Position numbers and translations under genes: made by a program. From Mesaphorura yosii (taxonomy: Eukaryota; Arthropoda; Collembola; Poduromorpha; Tullbergiidae), in contig WIXG01000290.1 in the NCBI GenBank assembly GCA_009869945.1, positions 1 to 64,000 of the forward strand: DNA of 64,000 bases, given 5' to 3'. Of this stretch, positions 44,520 through 56,742 are shown piece by piece; position 1 is the stretch's first letter; each line of letters opens with the position of its first letter. The notes under the pieces were generated by a model. That model saw nothing but the letters and a program-made list of their open reading frames with translations, had not been told where the DNA came from and did not search any database.

Positions 44520-46068
44520 TCATTGTAGTGACCTCTCTTCGAATCGAGTCAAGCCTCCCACACCGCTCAGATTACGATGCTGCGGAAAACTGGGCATCAG
44601 CTCCCGGTCGCAAGCTGAAAAGAAATCAGTTTACTTGTCAGGAATGATCGCTAAGAGCCAATGACTGCACTTACGGAGGGGTGGCTCTTTGAAGTACGAA
44701 CTTTGGAGGCATTCCTCTGCTGTTGCACGCTTCCGTGGATCGTACATGAGGAGAAAGTTGATGAGCCGAAGACCGGCACTATTCAGCAGAGGGAATTTAT
44801 CCTTAATATTGTTGTATGGTTGTGACTTGAGAGAAATGTTCTGCACTGCCGGGAGGCTAGAAAACTCAGGCCATATTTGGTCGTTTGGCGACCCAAGGAG
44901 ATCGATGATCAAATCCAGTTGGTGAATTTCCGAGCGCCCAGGGAGCAAAGGCTTATGAGAAAGAAGTTCCCCGAAAATACAACCTGCCCCAAAGGAAAAA
45001 ATAATGAGGCCAACTGTCCAACTTCAAGATCAAAACAGACGACAAAATCTGATATACCTGCGGCCCACATGTCTATGGCCGTCGTCTGCGTCTTGGCATG
45101 CAGCAGTAGTTCTGGGGCTCGATACCACCGTGTAACCACGCCTGGCGTCATCGGTTTGAGGGGCAACCCATATTTGCGTGCCAAACCAAAATCAGCTAGG
45201 ACATCACACATGAACAAAATTATACTTTTAAGTGTCCACGTCAAAATCCTTAAGAACTTCCTTACCTATTTTCAAGCATCCTTTGTCTGTCATTAGCAAG
45301 TTTGAAACTTTTAAATCTCGATGTACAATGAAGTTTCTGTGCAGATGCCGAAGACCCTTGAATAACTGCAGAATGATACATTTGATTTGTGACTCTGTGA
45401 AAGGTGTCTGCATGTTGTCAAGAAGGCTGGCCAGGTCCTGCTCGCAGTACTCCATTACTACAAATATGCTGAAATTCATTCATTTCAAGTTGTGGGTAAG
45501 TTCAAGTACGACAAACCTAAACGCCTGATGATAAGGATCCATACCTTTCTAAGCTTCTACCAACGACGACCTCTTTCAAGGCTACGATATTCTCATGTCT
45601 CATATTGATAAGAATTGTTATCTCGCGCAAAGCGCTCACAGGAAACCCGTCCTTCTCTTTTTCCATTCTCATCTTCTTAAGAGCTACAATCTCTTGCCCA
45701 TCTTGGGATTTTGTATCTCGTGCTCTGTCTGAGAATATCAAAATACGACCTGGAGTTGGCTGAGGATCTTGTGATCATCATGTGATTGCTTACAGACGAC
45801 TCCATAGGTTCCTTCCCCGATTCTATTTAGCTTCTCAAACTCCGCCACTGATCTGCATTGCCCGAGCTAGCACCAGAAAGCAAACAAGCAACTCAATCAA
45901 TCAATTACTCTTGTGTTATTTTCCTAATACATGAGCACTAAAATCTCTATCGCATCTCACCATGTCGCTTTCTGGAATCGGCATGCTGTTGCCCGTTAAA
46001 ATGGAAGTGATTTCGCCTTTCTTTCCATGCGAAGAAGCTGAATTCTTGATGTCGAAGGCGGAGGCCAT
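44520..46068 (-). CDS. CDK10: CDK10, cyclin M-dependent kinase
   Basis: Ser/Thr kinase that pairs with cyclin M and phosphorylates ETS2. The N-terminus is [13 protein letters not shown], then [15 protein letters not shown] (glycine loop), [17 protein letters not shown] with the catalytic Lys and PVSALREI in the PSTAIRE position, where human CDK10 has PISSLRE. Also present: [91 protein letters not shown] and [11 protein letters not shown] at the end. All catalytic motifs are intact. The combination separates it from CDK11. The start is the first Met of the upstream exon, at 46068. The septin gene starts 590 bp away in the other direction. Confidence 0.95.
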
Positions 46069-46659
46069 GGGGAAGGGTTTGGAAATGCACTTCCTAATCA
46101 GTCAGTGATCCGGTGAAGAGTCAAGCTCAAGATTCAATCCAAACTCGAGCTGTGCGCCGTGTGTGTTTGTACCGACTATCCTTGCTCTCCATCCCCTTCC
46201 TTCTGCGCTGCGCTGTTGTTGCTGCTGCTGAAATGTCACGAAGAGGAAACACCCTCCGCACCGGTCCGGTGCAACCACAGCCGTGTGTTTACATATCGTC
46301 GTCAGCCCGTTACCAAATATATGACGATGATACATTTCCTTCTCCTTTTTCCTTCTCCCTCTCCTGTTTGAAACTTGGTTCAGTGAAAGTTGGTTGTAGG
46401 AAGAAAGAAAAGGTGAAGGAGACTGTCAAGCGTGAATATTAAATGTCAACTGAATGTGAGGCGCTCAAGAATCTAAACAGCACATTCATTGCCGAGAAAG
46501 AGCTGAACGCAGTTTTTACACGCCCACGTACGACTCAGCATTTCAAGTGAAGTGACTGTGTCAGTACCGCAAAGGTAAGTTTTTGTAATCAGCGATGCAT
46601 GTATCAAACGGACCTGGTCTGGTAAATGACTTTTATCTTTACTTTCAATTTGTTTAGTT
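46069..46659. other. Divergent intergenic region, CDK10 and septin
   Basis: About 590 bp between start codons, with a short CTG/TTG-rich run near 46208-46230 and a CT-rich tract near 46337-46365. Likely shared promoter and 5' UTRs. Confidence 0.5.
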
Positions 46660-49600
46660 ATGTCGAGTCTCCGCCCGGGACCTCAACCCTATCGCCAATC
46701 ACCAGCCGGAGTAAGTGCCACTTCTGTCGCCCTTTTATGTCTCTTTGGGAATACAGCAACTGACACAGACAAGCGATCGAATCTCACCATTGGGTGACTG
46801 AAGAAGTAAATTTTGTTTCTAGATTCAAAGCAAGAGAGAATTGTTTTTCAAGAATGAGGCGTCTCCGGCACCCGCGTTAGTGACTTCAATAAATTCCAGT
46901 GTCCTCGCTTCAAACAACGGCCACGTCAAAACGGACTTAGCCCCAATGCCTTCCAAAACTGAACCTTCAAAAACCCTTCAAGGGTACACGAATTCTGGCT
47001 CTCATGTTGAAGACAACCGTGAGAAAGATTTCAAGGAGAAGCTGAAGGATAAACTTGAGAAAGAAAGCAGACGAAAAGAATTAGATGGCTACGTTGGTAA
47101 GTTTTGCCCAGTTTCTCATTTCTCTGTTGCTCGAAAGCTTTCGTTTGCGTAACACTGACATCGTGATATTAATCTTAATTTGCTGCGAACAGGTTTTGCG
47201 AATCTCCCGAACCAAGTGTACCGTAAAGCCGTGAAGAAGGGCTTTGATTTTACCATCATGGTTGTAGGTGAGTTCCCAAGTCACGTTAGTCTTCACTTGT
47301 AGAACACTATTTACACTATAATGTTCTTCGTATTGTGTTATATTTACAGGCGGAAGTGGCCTCGGCAAGTCAACACTTCTTAATTCGATGTTTCTCACTG
47401 ACATTTATTCTGCAGAATATCCCGGTCCATCGTTACGAGTCAAGAAGACGGTTCAAGTAAGCGAAACTGTTTACGATTTTACCAATGACAAATGTTATTA
47501 AAGCCTGAGCATTTCAGGTGGACACTTGCAAAGTTCTCCTGAAGGAAAACGGCGTCAATTTAACTCTCACTGTTGGCAAGTGCAAAAATTAGTCCTCATT
47601 CATTTAAACTCTCGGTATAACTCTTATGCTACTGTTGTAGTTGACACACCTGGCTTTGGCGATTCGGTGGATAACAGTAATTGGTAGGCAGGCTATTCCT
47701 ATTATGATCATGAAGTACTTACAGGAATCCTTAATTGACTTGATTAACCCGTAGTTGGCAACCTGTGGTTGATTTCATTGAAAATCGGTACGAGGACTAT
47801 CTGAATGCCGAGTCGAGGGTAGCAAGGAAGAAAATTATCGACGGGAGAGTTCACGCTTGCTTGTACTTTATTGCCCCATCTGGTCACGGACTGAAACCTC
47901 TCGACATCGAACTGATGAAGAAGCTCCACGATAAGGTCAACATCATTCCGGTTCTTGCGAAGGCTGACACAATGACTCCGGAGGAATGTTCCTACTTCAA
48001 GAAGCAGGTAATCAAGGAAATATTTAAAAGACATTTGTGTGCAGTCTACGCAGTACGTCACCCTTGGCGCTATTGTTATTTTGCATCAGGTACTAAATGA
48101 GATTGCCCAGAACAAGATCAAGATTTACGAGTTCCCGGACTGCGATGAAGAGGAGGAAAACAAAAACAACAAGCTCATGAGGGAAAGAGTTCCCTTTGCT
48201 GTTGTTGGATCAAATGTGGTGTTGGATGTGGATGGGAAGAAGTTTCGCGGCAGAAAGTATCCCTGGGGAACTGTTATCGGTAAGAATGCCGGCGTCCTAG
48301 TTTTTCTCGTGAAAGAATTGTACAGTAATTATCGCTCATGATACTCATGAATCATGTGCAGTGGAGAATCTGGAGCATTGTGACTTTCTGGCGCTGCGCA
48401 ATATGGTCGTTCGCACTCACCTGCAAGATCTGAAGGATGTGACAAACAACGTTCATTATGAGAACTTCAGATGTCGGAAGTTGGCTGGCCTTGGTCCTGA
48501 CGGCAAGCCCCTCAAGGGATTCGACAAGTAAGATCCTTCTCGATCTCATTGCTCTAGTCGTGCACTAATCACACCAAGTAAAGTGGCAACATAATTTGAA
48601 GCATCGCTGCATGAGGCAAAATCATAACAAACTAATTACACGACCATACTCTGACGACTCACAATACTGAGCATCAGCGGATAGTGTCGGTTTTGAGTTG
48701 ACCTCTTGAAAGATTAGAAAACCGTTGAATTGAAATTCATTTAAAACGGTCGACTCTTTGCGCGGTGTTGTTGGAGTCCAATCTAAAAGGTGTGCTTGTG
48801 ATTCTGTTTGCATCTGGCCAGTGCTCAGTCTCCGGGAGTTCCAAATTGTTTTATAACGATCTGGTAAGTGAGAACTGGCTTAGCACATTTTTATGCCATC
48901 ACAAACATTGCCATGCATGCATTGCGTCGGCCTTGTGCATATGTTTGAATGTTTGGCTTCCGAAGATTGATTCTTTCCTTCATCCATCCTGTTTAGAAAT
49001 TTGGGAAAGGACACAGAGTTTGTCTTCAACTGTTCAGTCCCCTGCTAGCATGCGATTATTGTGCAATTATACCGAAAGTAGTTTCGTGGTTTTTAGGCAA
49101 CGAATTGGCCTGTCATATGTCTTGTTCCGGTTTGTCATCTTGATTGCACTTCTACAGGAATCCACTTGCTCAGATGGAAGAGGAAAAGAAGAACCACGAA
49201 AGCAAGATGAAGAAAATGGAGCAGGAAATGGAACAGGTCTTTGAGATGAAAGTGAAGGAGAGGAACCAAAGACTGCTGGATTCCGAAGAAGATGTGAGAA
49301 CCAATGAAACTTTTGTGATACCTGTTCCTTTTGTTGCCTGCATAAATGGGCGAAATTTTTCTGTATCACTTCTGTAGCTGAAGCGGCGGGAGGAGACCAT
49401 GCGGAGGATGTTGGAGAAGCTGAGACAAGAAGTCGACGAGAAGCGGGGCCAGTTCGATAGTGAGAAGCAGAATTGGGAACAGCTGAACGGAGTGACTTTT
49501 GACGAGCTGCGACGAAGAAGTTTGGAAGGCTATTCAAAGGAGTAAGTGCTGCTGCCACTTCCATTTCGCTGTCCTCAAACCCTGCCTCCTTTGACCATCA

Positions 49601-50491
49601 ATGGCTAGCTAAACTGCTGGCCAAACACAACAGCTTTCTGGAGTAGCAAGTCACTGCTTCGTCGAGTTGGTGTTTGGTGTATCGTAAATATGGCCATTTT
49701 GGTGTAGCTGATCTGTGATAGGGCTTTGGGAAGCAACAGCTTGGCAGTTACAGGTGGAGGCGGTTGATGGAGGAGTACTTTGGCCGCGTTGCTTTCTTTG
49801 CTATGTTTTCTACTTCTATTTTACGCTATCTGCTATTGCTTTTACTCGGTTTCTTGGAATGAATGACAATCTGACTTAATTGCTAAGGTGCTTAATTGAG
49901 GTTGCTAGGAAGTTGTTGGGCGCTGAGCACACTCTTGAAGTTGAAGTCGTAGAGATGGACCGGATAGTTTGCTTTATGTTACAGCAAAGCCGTGAGGGAA
50001 ATGAGTTTTGTAGATGCCAAACGTCGTGAGAAGAATTCTGGCACTTTCGATAGGCAGAAGAGTGAGGACGCCGTTCCACAAAAGGGCGTAGTCAAACGGA
50101 GTGTGTCCTTCTCGCGAGGCAGGCTGGGAAACGAGTGTACTCAATCTTAATCGGAACCTTTGCATGAATGAATGGCAGAAGAGTAAGAAATGAGTTTGAT
50201 GTTCCCAAAATGGTGCTGCACTCCTCTGGCAATCTGGTGGGCTGAAATAACTTGCTTGCTCCAAACTAAACGGGACTCTTTGAGCAATTGATTACGTCGA
50301 TTAATGACTGGGGGCTTGTGTCTGTGTAGCTTCCCGGTGGTTGCAGGCTGCATTTGGTAGTCATTTTGCTATCGAAATCTTGCTTTCTATATCTTGGAAG
50401 CGATTTCTCTTTCTTGTTCTTGTCGCTAATCTTATCTGTGTCTGGCAGGTCAATGGACGGGAAGAAACCAAAGAAGAAGGGACTCTTCTAA
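46660..50491 (+). CDS. pnut: Septin, SEPT7/peanut type
   Basis: GTP-binding filament protein of cytokinesis and cortical cytoskeleton; the SEPT7 group occupies a core position in septin hexamers. [17 protein letters not shown] starts an N-terminal extension of about 110 residues ending in a charged coil, as in fly Peanut. The septin core follows: [21 protein letters not shown]-loop [11 protein letters not shown], the DTPGFGD switch, [14 protein letters not shown], the AKADT guanine-specificity motif and the septin unique element near YPWGTVIVEN. The tail is a long heptad-like coiled coil ([18 protein letters not shown] to [10 protein letters not shown]) ending KKPKKKGLF. The final two coding exons are separated by introns of 630 and 907 bp, unusually long for this window. 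Confidence 0.95.
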
Positions 50492-51271
50492 AATCCGTCA
50501 CCAACCAAATCACCAATGCAAGTCTGAGAGCGGACAAGATATTCCAACCAGCGTATTGCGTATTGTATTAATTATGTACAATTAAGCTATTATTAAGCAT
50601 TTCTTTGTTCGTTCACCGTTCATCTTTTATTGAGTATTCGTGTTTTCTGAACTCCTCACCATTCACGAGTGAGGTGGTACTTAATCAACGACAAGAAACA
50701 ACGAACGTTAATTCTCTGTTTACAGTTGGATAGTGTCGTCTTTCCAGTCTTTTACTATTACTGGAGTTTGTATCTTCGACCATTTCATTCGTACTTCTTA
50801 TTCCAATTCTTAACTTTGATGTCTTCATTGCAATCAGACTATGCAATAGATCGACTACTTCATGAAATTATGCATGCACGTAACCTTGACGTACTCTTCT
50901 TTCCAATTTGTTCGTCACTCGTACTCGTAATGACGCACAAAGTTGTGGTTACCTGTGAATATTTGAATTTGAATATGATGACAATGTCTGATAGGCTAAG
51001 GACTTTGGATTCGAGAAGTGGGTAGAGTAAGGCTTTTATACACTTTGTACATATTCTTGTATTTCTGCCAGTTGAACGAAAGTATTTATGATTGAATATC
51101 TTCAGGATCAAACCAAATTCACTACTCTCTTGGTCGATTCCTCTTAGAGCAATATGCAATAAATCAAGCTTATCTAGAAATCACAACTCGAAGCCATTTC
51201 ATTTTCATCACCTCACCTTAGAATTTATTGAGTCGAGAAGTTGCAATAAATAACAACTGAACAAGCTAAGG
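50492..51271. other. Convergent gap, septin and rhophilin 3' ends
   Basis: About 780 bp, AT-rich, comprising both 3' UTRs. A minus-strand AATAAA (rhophilin) lies at 51224-51229. A 118-codon plus-strand frame (50669-51025) is hydrophobic and unlike any known protein, probably chance. Confidence 0.5.
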
Positions 51272-54200
51272 CTATCTGATGCTCGCGTTGGATTTGTAAA
51301 TCCTGATGTCCTGCTCCTGCTCAGAAGACTTGGACCTCCGGAACAGCGACCTCGTCAGTTTCTTCATGGTTCCGTTGCTTGCTGGTTCCGGGCTCGCTTC
51401 TCCCTTTCTGTGCTTGTGTCTGCCCATGCTCCCACTGAAAAACAAAGCAGAAGTTGACTTCACGAGATATCAACCACAAATAACACGAGTCAACTCACCC
51501 CGAGGAACTTCCCGACGAGCTTCGTGGCGTCGTGTAGGAATTCGTCCCCAAACTGGCACTGCTGCTTGTCGAGTGCGGAGACAGACGACCTTTGTGGCTG
51601 GAAACCTGTTGATGCAGTCAGAAAAGTTAGCCTCTGACGTGAGTGAACAAGGATGGACTGAAGTCAGAAGTTCTCTAACCTTCGGGTCGAGCGGTGTGAC
51701 CAGGCGGAGCGTGAGGGAGTCTCCCGCAGTTCGAACAATCGCCACGATATCTTCATGGGTCAGCCATCGGGCGTCGTCTCCAAAGATGCCGACAATAGCG
51801 TCTCCAGGTCTCACGCCGCCCACCTGCACAAATATCAGACGTGAGGGTAAAGACCCACGACCGACTGAGCCCCATGTCCGGCTCCCACACAAGCAAATTC
51901 GTCAAGCGCCCAAGTCGGGCCGCGTGCTTACCTCTGCCGGAGAGCCGTCTTCCTCGACGGAAGCGATGACGACTGGCGCGCTTCCCTTGACGCTTAGGCC
52001 GAATCCACCTCCTCTCCTGCGCAGTGTGACAGTGCGAGGCTGTGTCCACTGTCGCTTGGCGGAGAAGAAGGAGAGTGGACCCAAATCTCGGAAGGGGTCG
52101 TCGATCTGCGTCGTCAGATCAGGCGAACTGATTTCCATCTGGAACTTGGTGGCAGCTGAGAGACAATTAGAAAAACTTAGCCGAACGTTCCTTCACAAGC
52201 TGATTGATGTGTTTACCGATAAGTTGTGGAGGATCGAGGTAGTGGTCAAGCTCTTCAGGGTTCTGTATCTGTTTCCGCTCGCAGGCTGCGTAGAGGCGGT
52301 CCTTCATGGAGGAGAGGGTCGCCTGGAGTCCGGCCTTATTCCGGAGTTCCCTGTTGAGGCGTGCGTGTCTGGAGGCGTCCTCCAAGGTGGACATCGACTG
52401 CCGCAAGTGGCAGAAGCCGAGTGTCTGCGCGTTTTCCTTCGTGCTTGGCATTCTGACGTCTGTGGTTGTCGGGTCGTCCGACTCGGAGTAAAGGTACCGA
52501 AAAGTCTCCAGCGTCTCTTCTGAAATGCTCCCCGCGCTCAAGAGCAGCGTGGAGATGTAGTGATGGGCCACGCACTTGTACAGGTCCATCTTGACCTGCA
52601 CCAACGAGGTCCACGCGGCAGGGATGAACTCCTTCAGTTCTTCGTGCGAGAAGAGGACTAGCACACGGGTGTACTCGTCCGAAATGAGCTGGGCCTCCTG
52701 GGCAAGTTCCACGAGTTTGATCTGCTCATCCCCATCGTGCACGCCGTTCTCGAGCATCCTCGTGATGTCTATCCTGTCGACCATCGTCTGCTGCTTCTCA
52801 AAGTGACACTCCCTCGCCTGGGCCTGCATTGAAATTGTGTGAACTCGCCAATTCTGCCAGGGGAAAATGGGCGAGTGTTTGGCACTTACCAGGAGGAGCG
52901 CGGTGAGGGCGTCGAGGGTTGGCGAGGAGAGGTCGAAGGAGGGCGGGTGGGTGAAGTGGTCGCCGATGTAGCGGAGGGTGCCGGCTGCCCTCAGAAAATT
53001 GTCGATGGCCTCGTCGGCAGCTTCCAAGTTCATGTGCCGGTCCTGCTTGGAGCCAATCTGCGTGTAGAGCGCAGCCAAGTTGAAGAGTACACTCGCCTTC
53101 TCGAAGGCAACCGTCCGCTGAACACTCGACACTCCCATCAGCGCATCGTACCTGCGAAAGAGTGGACGACAAAAGATTACGAGAATCTCACTGGGTCACT
53201 GGTCACGGGCCAACGGAGCTGTGGACTGACCATTCGAAGTAGACGCCGATGTTTCTGTCTGCGGGAAAAAACCTTCTCTCGACGTAGTAGAGAACGCCCA
53301 GGTACCTCAACAGCAGCTGCACGCCGCTCTTGCTCCTTGCAGGCCGCCTCATCGCCTGTCTGAGCTCCATGAAGGAGCGAATTGCACCGTCAAACCCTTT
53401 GCCGTCTTCACTGTAGTGCTCCAGAATAAAGTCCTACACAGAGTCATGATTAAGTAACAAATATTTCGCACTGATTTTCAGAGAGCATGAGTGCGCACCT
53501 TGAACGACTCCCGGAAGTCAATGTCCCTAGTCTCCTTCAGACCCAGTGGAATCATGGGCAGTGTCGAGTCGTGCCTGAAACGCAAACACTCAGTCAGTTG
53601 GCCGTCAAACTTCATTTATTCGGGTTGACAAAGACTTCTTACCCTTGGCCCTGGTAAATTTCCAGGTTCGAGTTCAAAGCGTTCAGCTGCTCACGAAGTA
53701 GTTTCAGGTGGGAGTTGACGAAGCTCAGCTCCAGCGCTGCCGTCTCGCGAACAGCGCGATTGTTGGTAGCTCTGCACAAGAAGATACAGTGTGACGAGTT
53801 CAAATTTTCTCAACTGTTGGAACTTTGGGGCCTCTCTTCGGAGGTAGCTTACCTTAGCAGGTTCTCCGCGCCAGCTCGCAGACGCATGTCGCGATGAATT
53901 TCTCTGTTCAGTTGGGAACGACGCGACTGCTGACTTCCACGACACGTCGCCCTGCAAGCGTCCGCACCCTGAAACACCAGCAACACGTTCTCAGCTCATT
54001 GCAATGCTTTTAGAATTGTTTCTTTTATTAGAAGGCTGATTTGTTTTAGACTCCAGACATTGAGTGATTGGATGCATTGCAATAATGGGGCGAATTGGGG
54101 CCCATCGGCCCATTAATGTCACGAGTCAAGGCGATCGAGGATTTCTCATTCGCATTGCCACGCGTGGGACGGTAAAGCGCGTGAGAACACACGCCATTGA

Positions 54201-54579
54201 ATTCTGAGTCTAACGACGGCGATGATGTAACGACAGTTCGAGGAATGCGTGAGTAGACACAATGCATGACTGATTCATGCTTGCCGTATCTTTCTACACT
54301 TCTTTTTAACAGCACGCTTGCGATTGTTGTGACCACGCCATTTCTAACTACAAAAGGATATTCTGATCGTGAAATGGGCATTCGCATGAGAATGAGAATG
54401 TAGAGAATGTGGATGGGACAGTTGTTGGCCTTCAGCCTTTTCGTGGTCAGACCGCTGCATGCTGCACGGCTGCACCCACCATTCAGAAGCCAGAGACAGC
54501 GAAAGTGGCGGCTGAGCGCGTCCTGCCTCTGAAAGTGAAGGGACTGGAAACTTACTCTCAGCAGAGCGGACACCTCCAT
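51272..54579 (-). CDS. RHPN: Rhophilin (HR1-BRO1-PDZ), Rho GTPase effector
   Basis: Rho-GTP effector scaffold. The first coding exon is only 24 nt (MEVSALLR, 54579-54556), followed by a 587-bp intron. The HR1-type coiled coil includes [39 protein letters not shown]. The BRO1 domain starts at [16 protein letters not shown], then [26 protein letters not shown] and [20 protein letters not shown]. The PDZ domain carries [32 protein letters not shown] and ends near RLVTPLDPK. The C-terminus is Lys/Arg/Ser-rich ([12 protein letters not shown]). Domain order matches rhophilin, not Alix or PTPN23. No Rho contact residues were checked individually. Confidence 0.93.
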
Positions 54580-56742
54580 GCTCACTGATCACAACTTCCG
54601 AAATCCAGAGGATCACACGGGGCAAAGACAAAATCTTGAAAGTTGATTAATCGGAGGTCTCTAGCTTTCTGACTTCTTCCGCACTGGTACAACTTGTTTC
54701 TTCTCACTTCACGAACTTCACTTTTAGGAAGTTAATAGTTAAGCACAGTTGAGAGTTGAGGTTGGAGATTTCAGGACGTCTGATGTGCACTGACGCAGCA
54801 AAAGGACGTACTCGGAAGCAGGAACTCAAAAACGCCGAATATCACACACACTCTCTGGTACTTCTTGTTTCTCGATTCTTGCATTAGTCACTAGTTACAC
54901 AAATAAATGCCAATGGCATGAAATCAGCGATGACACTATTTCTTGATGCTTGCATTACTCGTCCGTTACGAAACCACAAACAAATTGATTGTATTTACAC
55001 CACACCCCGTGAATTCTTGGCATTCTGCAAGGTTGAACATGAACTCTTGGAACCATCCTGAAATAAGCAACATTTGATCAATATTTAGTCTCTACGCGCT
55101 CGGGACTTCAGCTTGACGAATTTTTTTTATCTAGCTCGCATTTGAGTCTGGCCAGTCTGGAATTCGCAAACGAATTGCGGAAGGGAAGCGAGGTTTGCAG
55201 GTCATTGTCCCACATCGACGGACTCTTATCTTATCCTAGTGTCAATAGACTACGTCGTGCTCGTACTTTTGCGTAGCACATAACGTGCTTCTTGAAGCTC
55301 GATAACGGAAAGGCGAATTTCCATTCCTGATCTGTCAGAGACCAGCGGAGCGAAATGAGGAATATGAAAAGGCGTTCTCCGCTTTCAGCAGTTCAACTGT
55401 TTCTACCCATAATTGTGATATGATTTTAAAGCTTATTAGTTTAGAGAATTTGTAACCTCATGCGCTTTGCTCGTCACAGACGCCTGACCATGTATGGCAG
55501 AACCACAATCCAGCCGGGCAATCACTTCCTGGCTCCTGTGCCGAAGATTTGATCGATATCACGCCAACATTCCCGGTTTGGGACTTTGATAGACTAACTT
55601 AACTCCAACTGCGCCAACTGACGAAAGAAGAAACAGAAGATGTCTGTCCCTAACTTTAAATGTTTTGTGTGTGGCCAACTGACTTGAGCATTGTAGGTCG
55701 ACTGATGCTCATCGTGGCACAATTAACTTGCGTCTCTTGCGAAACTGCAGGCTGAGTCAGGTACAATATGCACTCACATTTCAGGCCGTAGAAACTTCTG
55801 TAATTCTCTTTACGTTCAATTATTGCTCAATTGTGATTGTGTTGTTAACTTCCAACTCAGAGCGAGAGAAATCACCCGAGGGAGGGGGTGAGACGGAAAG
55901 GGGCACGAAACACACTTGCAGCCTGACTCGTCACTCAATTGCGTGTTTATGTGCTAACTGCAGCAGTACCACTAAGCAAGTGTTGTGCTCTCCACCTTGT
56001 TTACGAGTGCATTCATACAGTTTCAGGCCGATCGTGCCCCGAAGGAGGAAAAGAAAACGAAACGTTAAGTGCGGCGATTGAGATTGTTGAGCGAAAGATG
56101 AGACGCGTGCGTGACGCACACAGCACAACAGAGGTACAGATGAGGCCTGTTGAACGCTGCTGAACTGAGGGCCTCATGTGCTTTTGAAACACTTGACAAT
56201 TAGATTATGAAGGAAGTGCAAGCAGCGCAGCAAGAACATTTGCGGAAATCAGCCGATTGTGAAACGCAATTGACAATTGACTGCTTTGCACCCTGGCCTG
56301 GGCTGCTGAGGCGCTGATCGTGAACAACACAGTTCCGTGATGCCTCTGTCCAAGAGGACAATTTATTAATCAACAATTTATTCGTAATTCAATAATTCTT
56401 ATTGTCGCGTGAAGAAGAGAAGAGGTGGGTTTGAGCACTTTATTATTGTAATTAGACACTTTGACATTCATCAAACAAATCAAACATGAATATCACAGGA
56501 AAGTGAACCGCGGAAGGAAGTGAGAATGAATAAGATGAAGATTTTAATTAGGAGGAATTAGTAAGGATTAAAGCTGATATTTGAGATTAGAGTTTTACAT
56601 TTTACGATAAAATTGTGAACGGCTGTACTTTTCATTTCCTTTGACAAGAGTTGAATCTACAGTCCTAGCAGCCTAGTTCAGTAGAAACAGGCAGATTGGC
56701 TCCGAATTGAAGAACTGAATGAGAGGCCAGTCTGCGAGGAGC
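54580..56742. other. Gap between rhophilin and GPD2
   Basis: About 2.2 kb between the rhophilin start and the GPD2 stop, both minus strand. It should hold the rhophilin promoter and the GPD2 3' UTR (minus AATAAA at 56439-56444 and others near 56360-56390). Open frames are short and none is convincing. Nothing else recognised. Confidence 0.5.

Noticed and set aside
50669-51025. 118-codon hydrophobic plus-strand frame
   Set aside because: AT-rich 3' UTR region between septin and rhophilin; no similarity or splicing.
51306-52523. 405-codon plus-strand frame
   Set aside because: It is antisense to rhophilin exons that have clear BRO1 and PDZ motifs; codon-biased exons often leave an open antisense frame.
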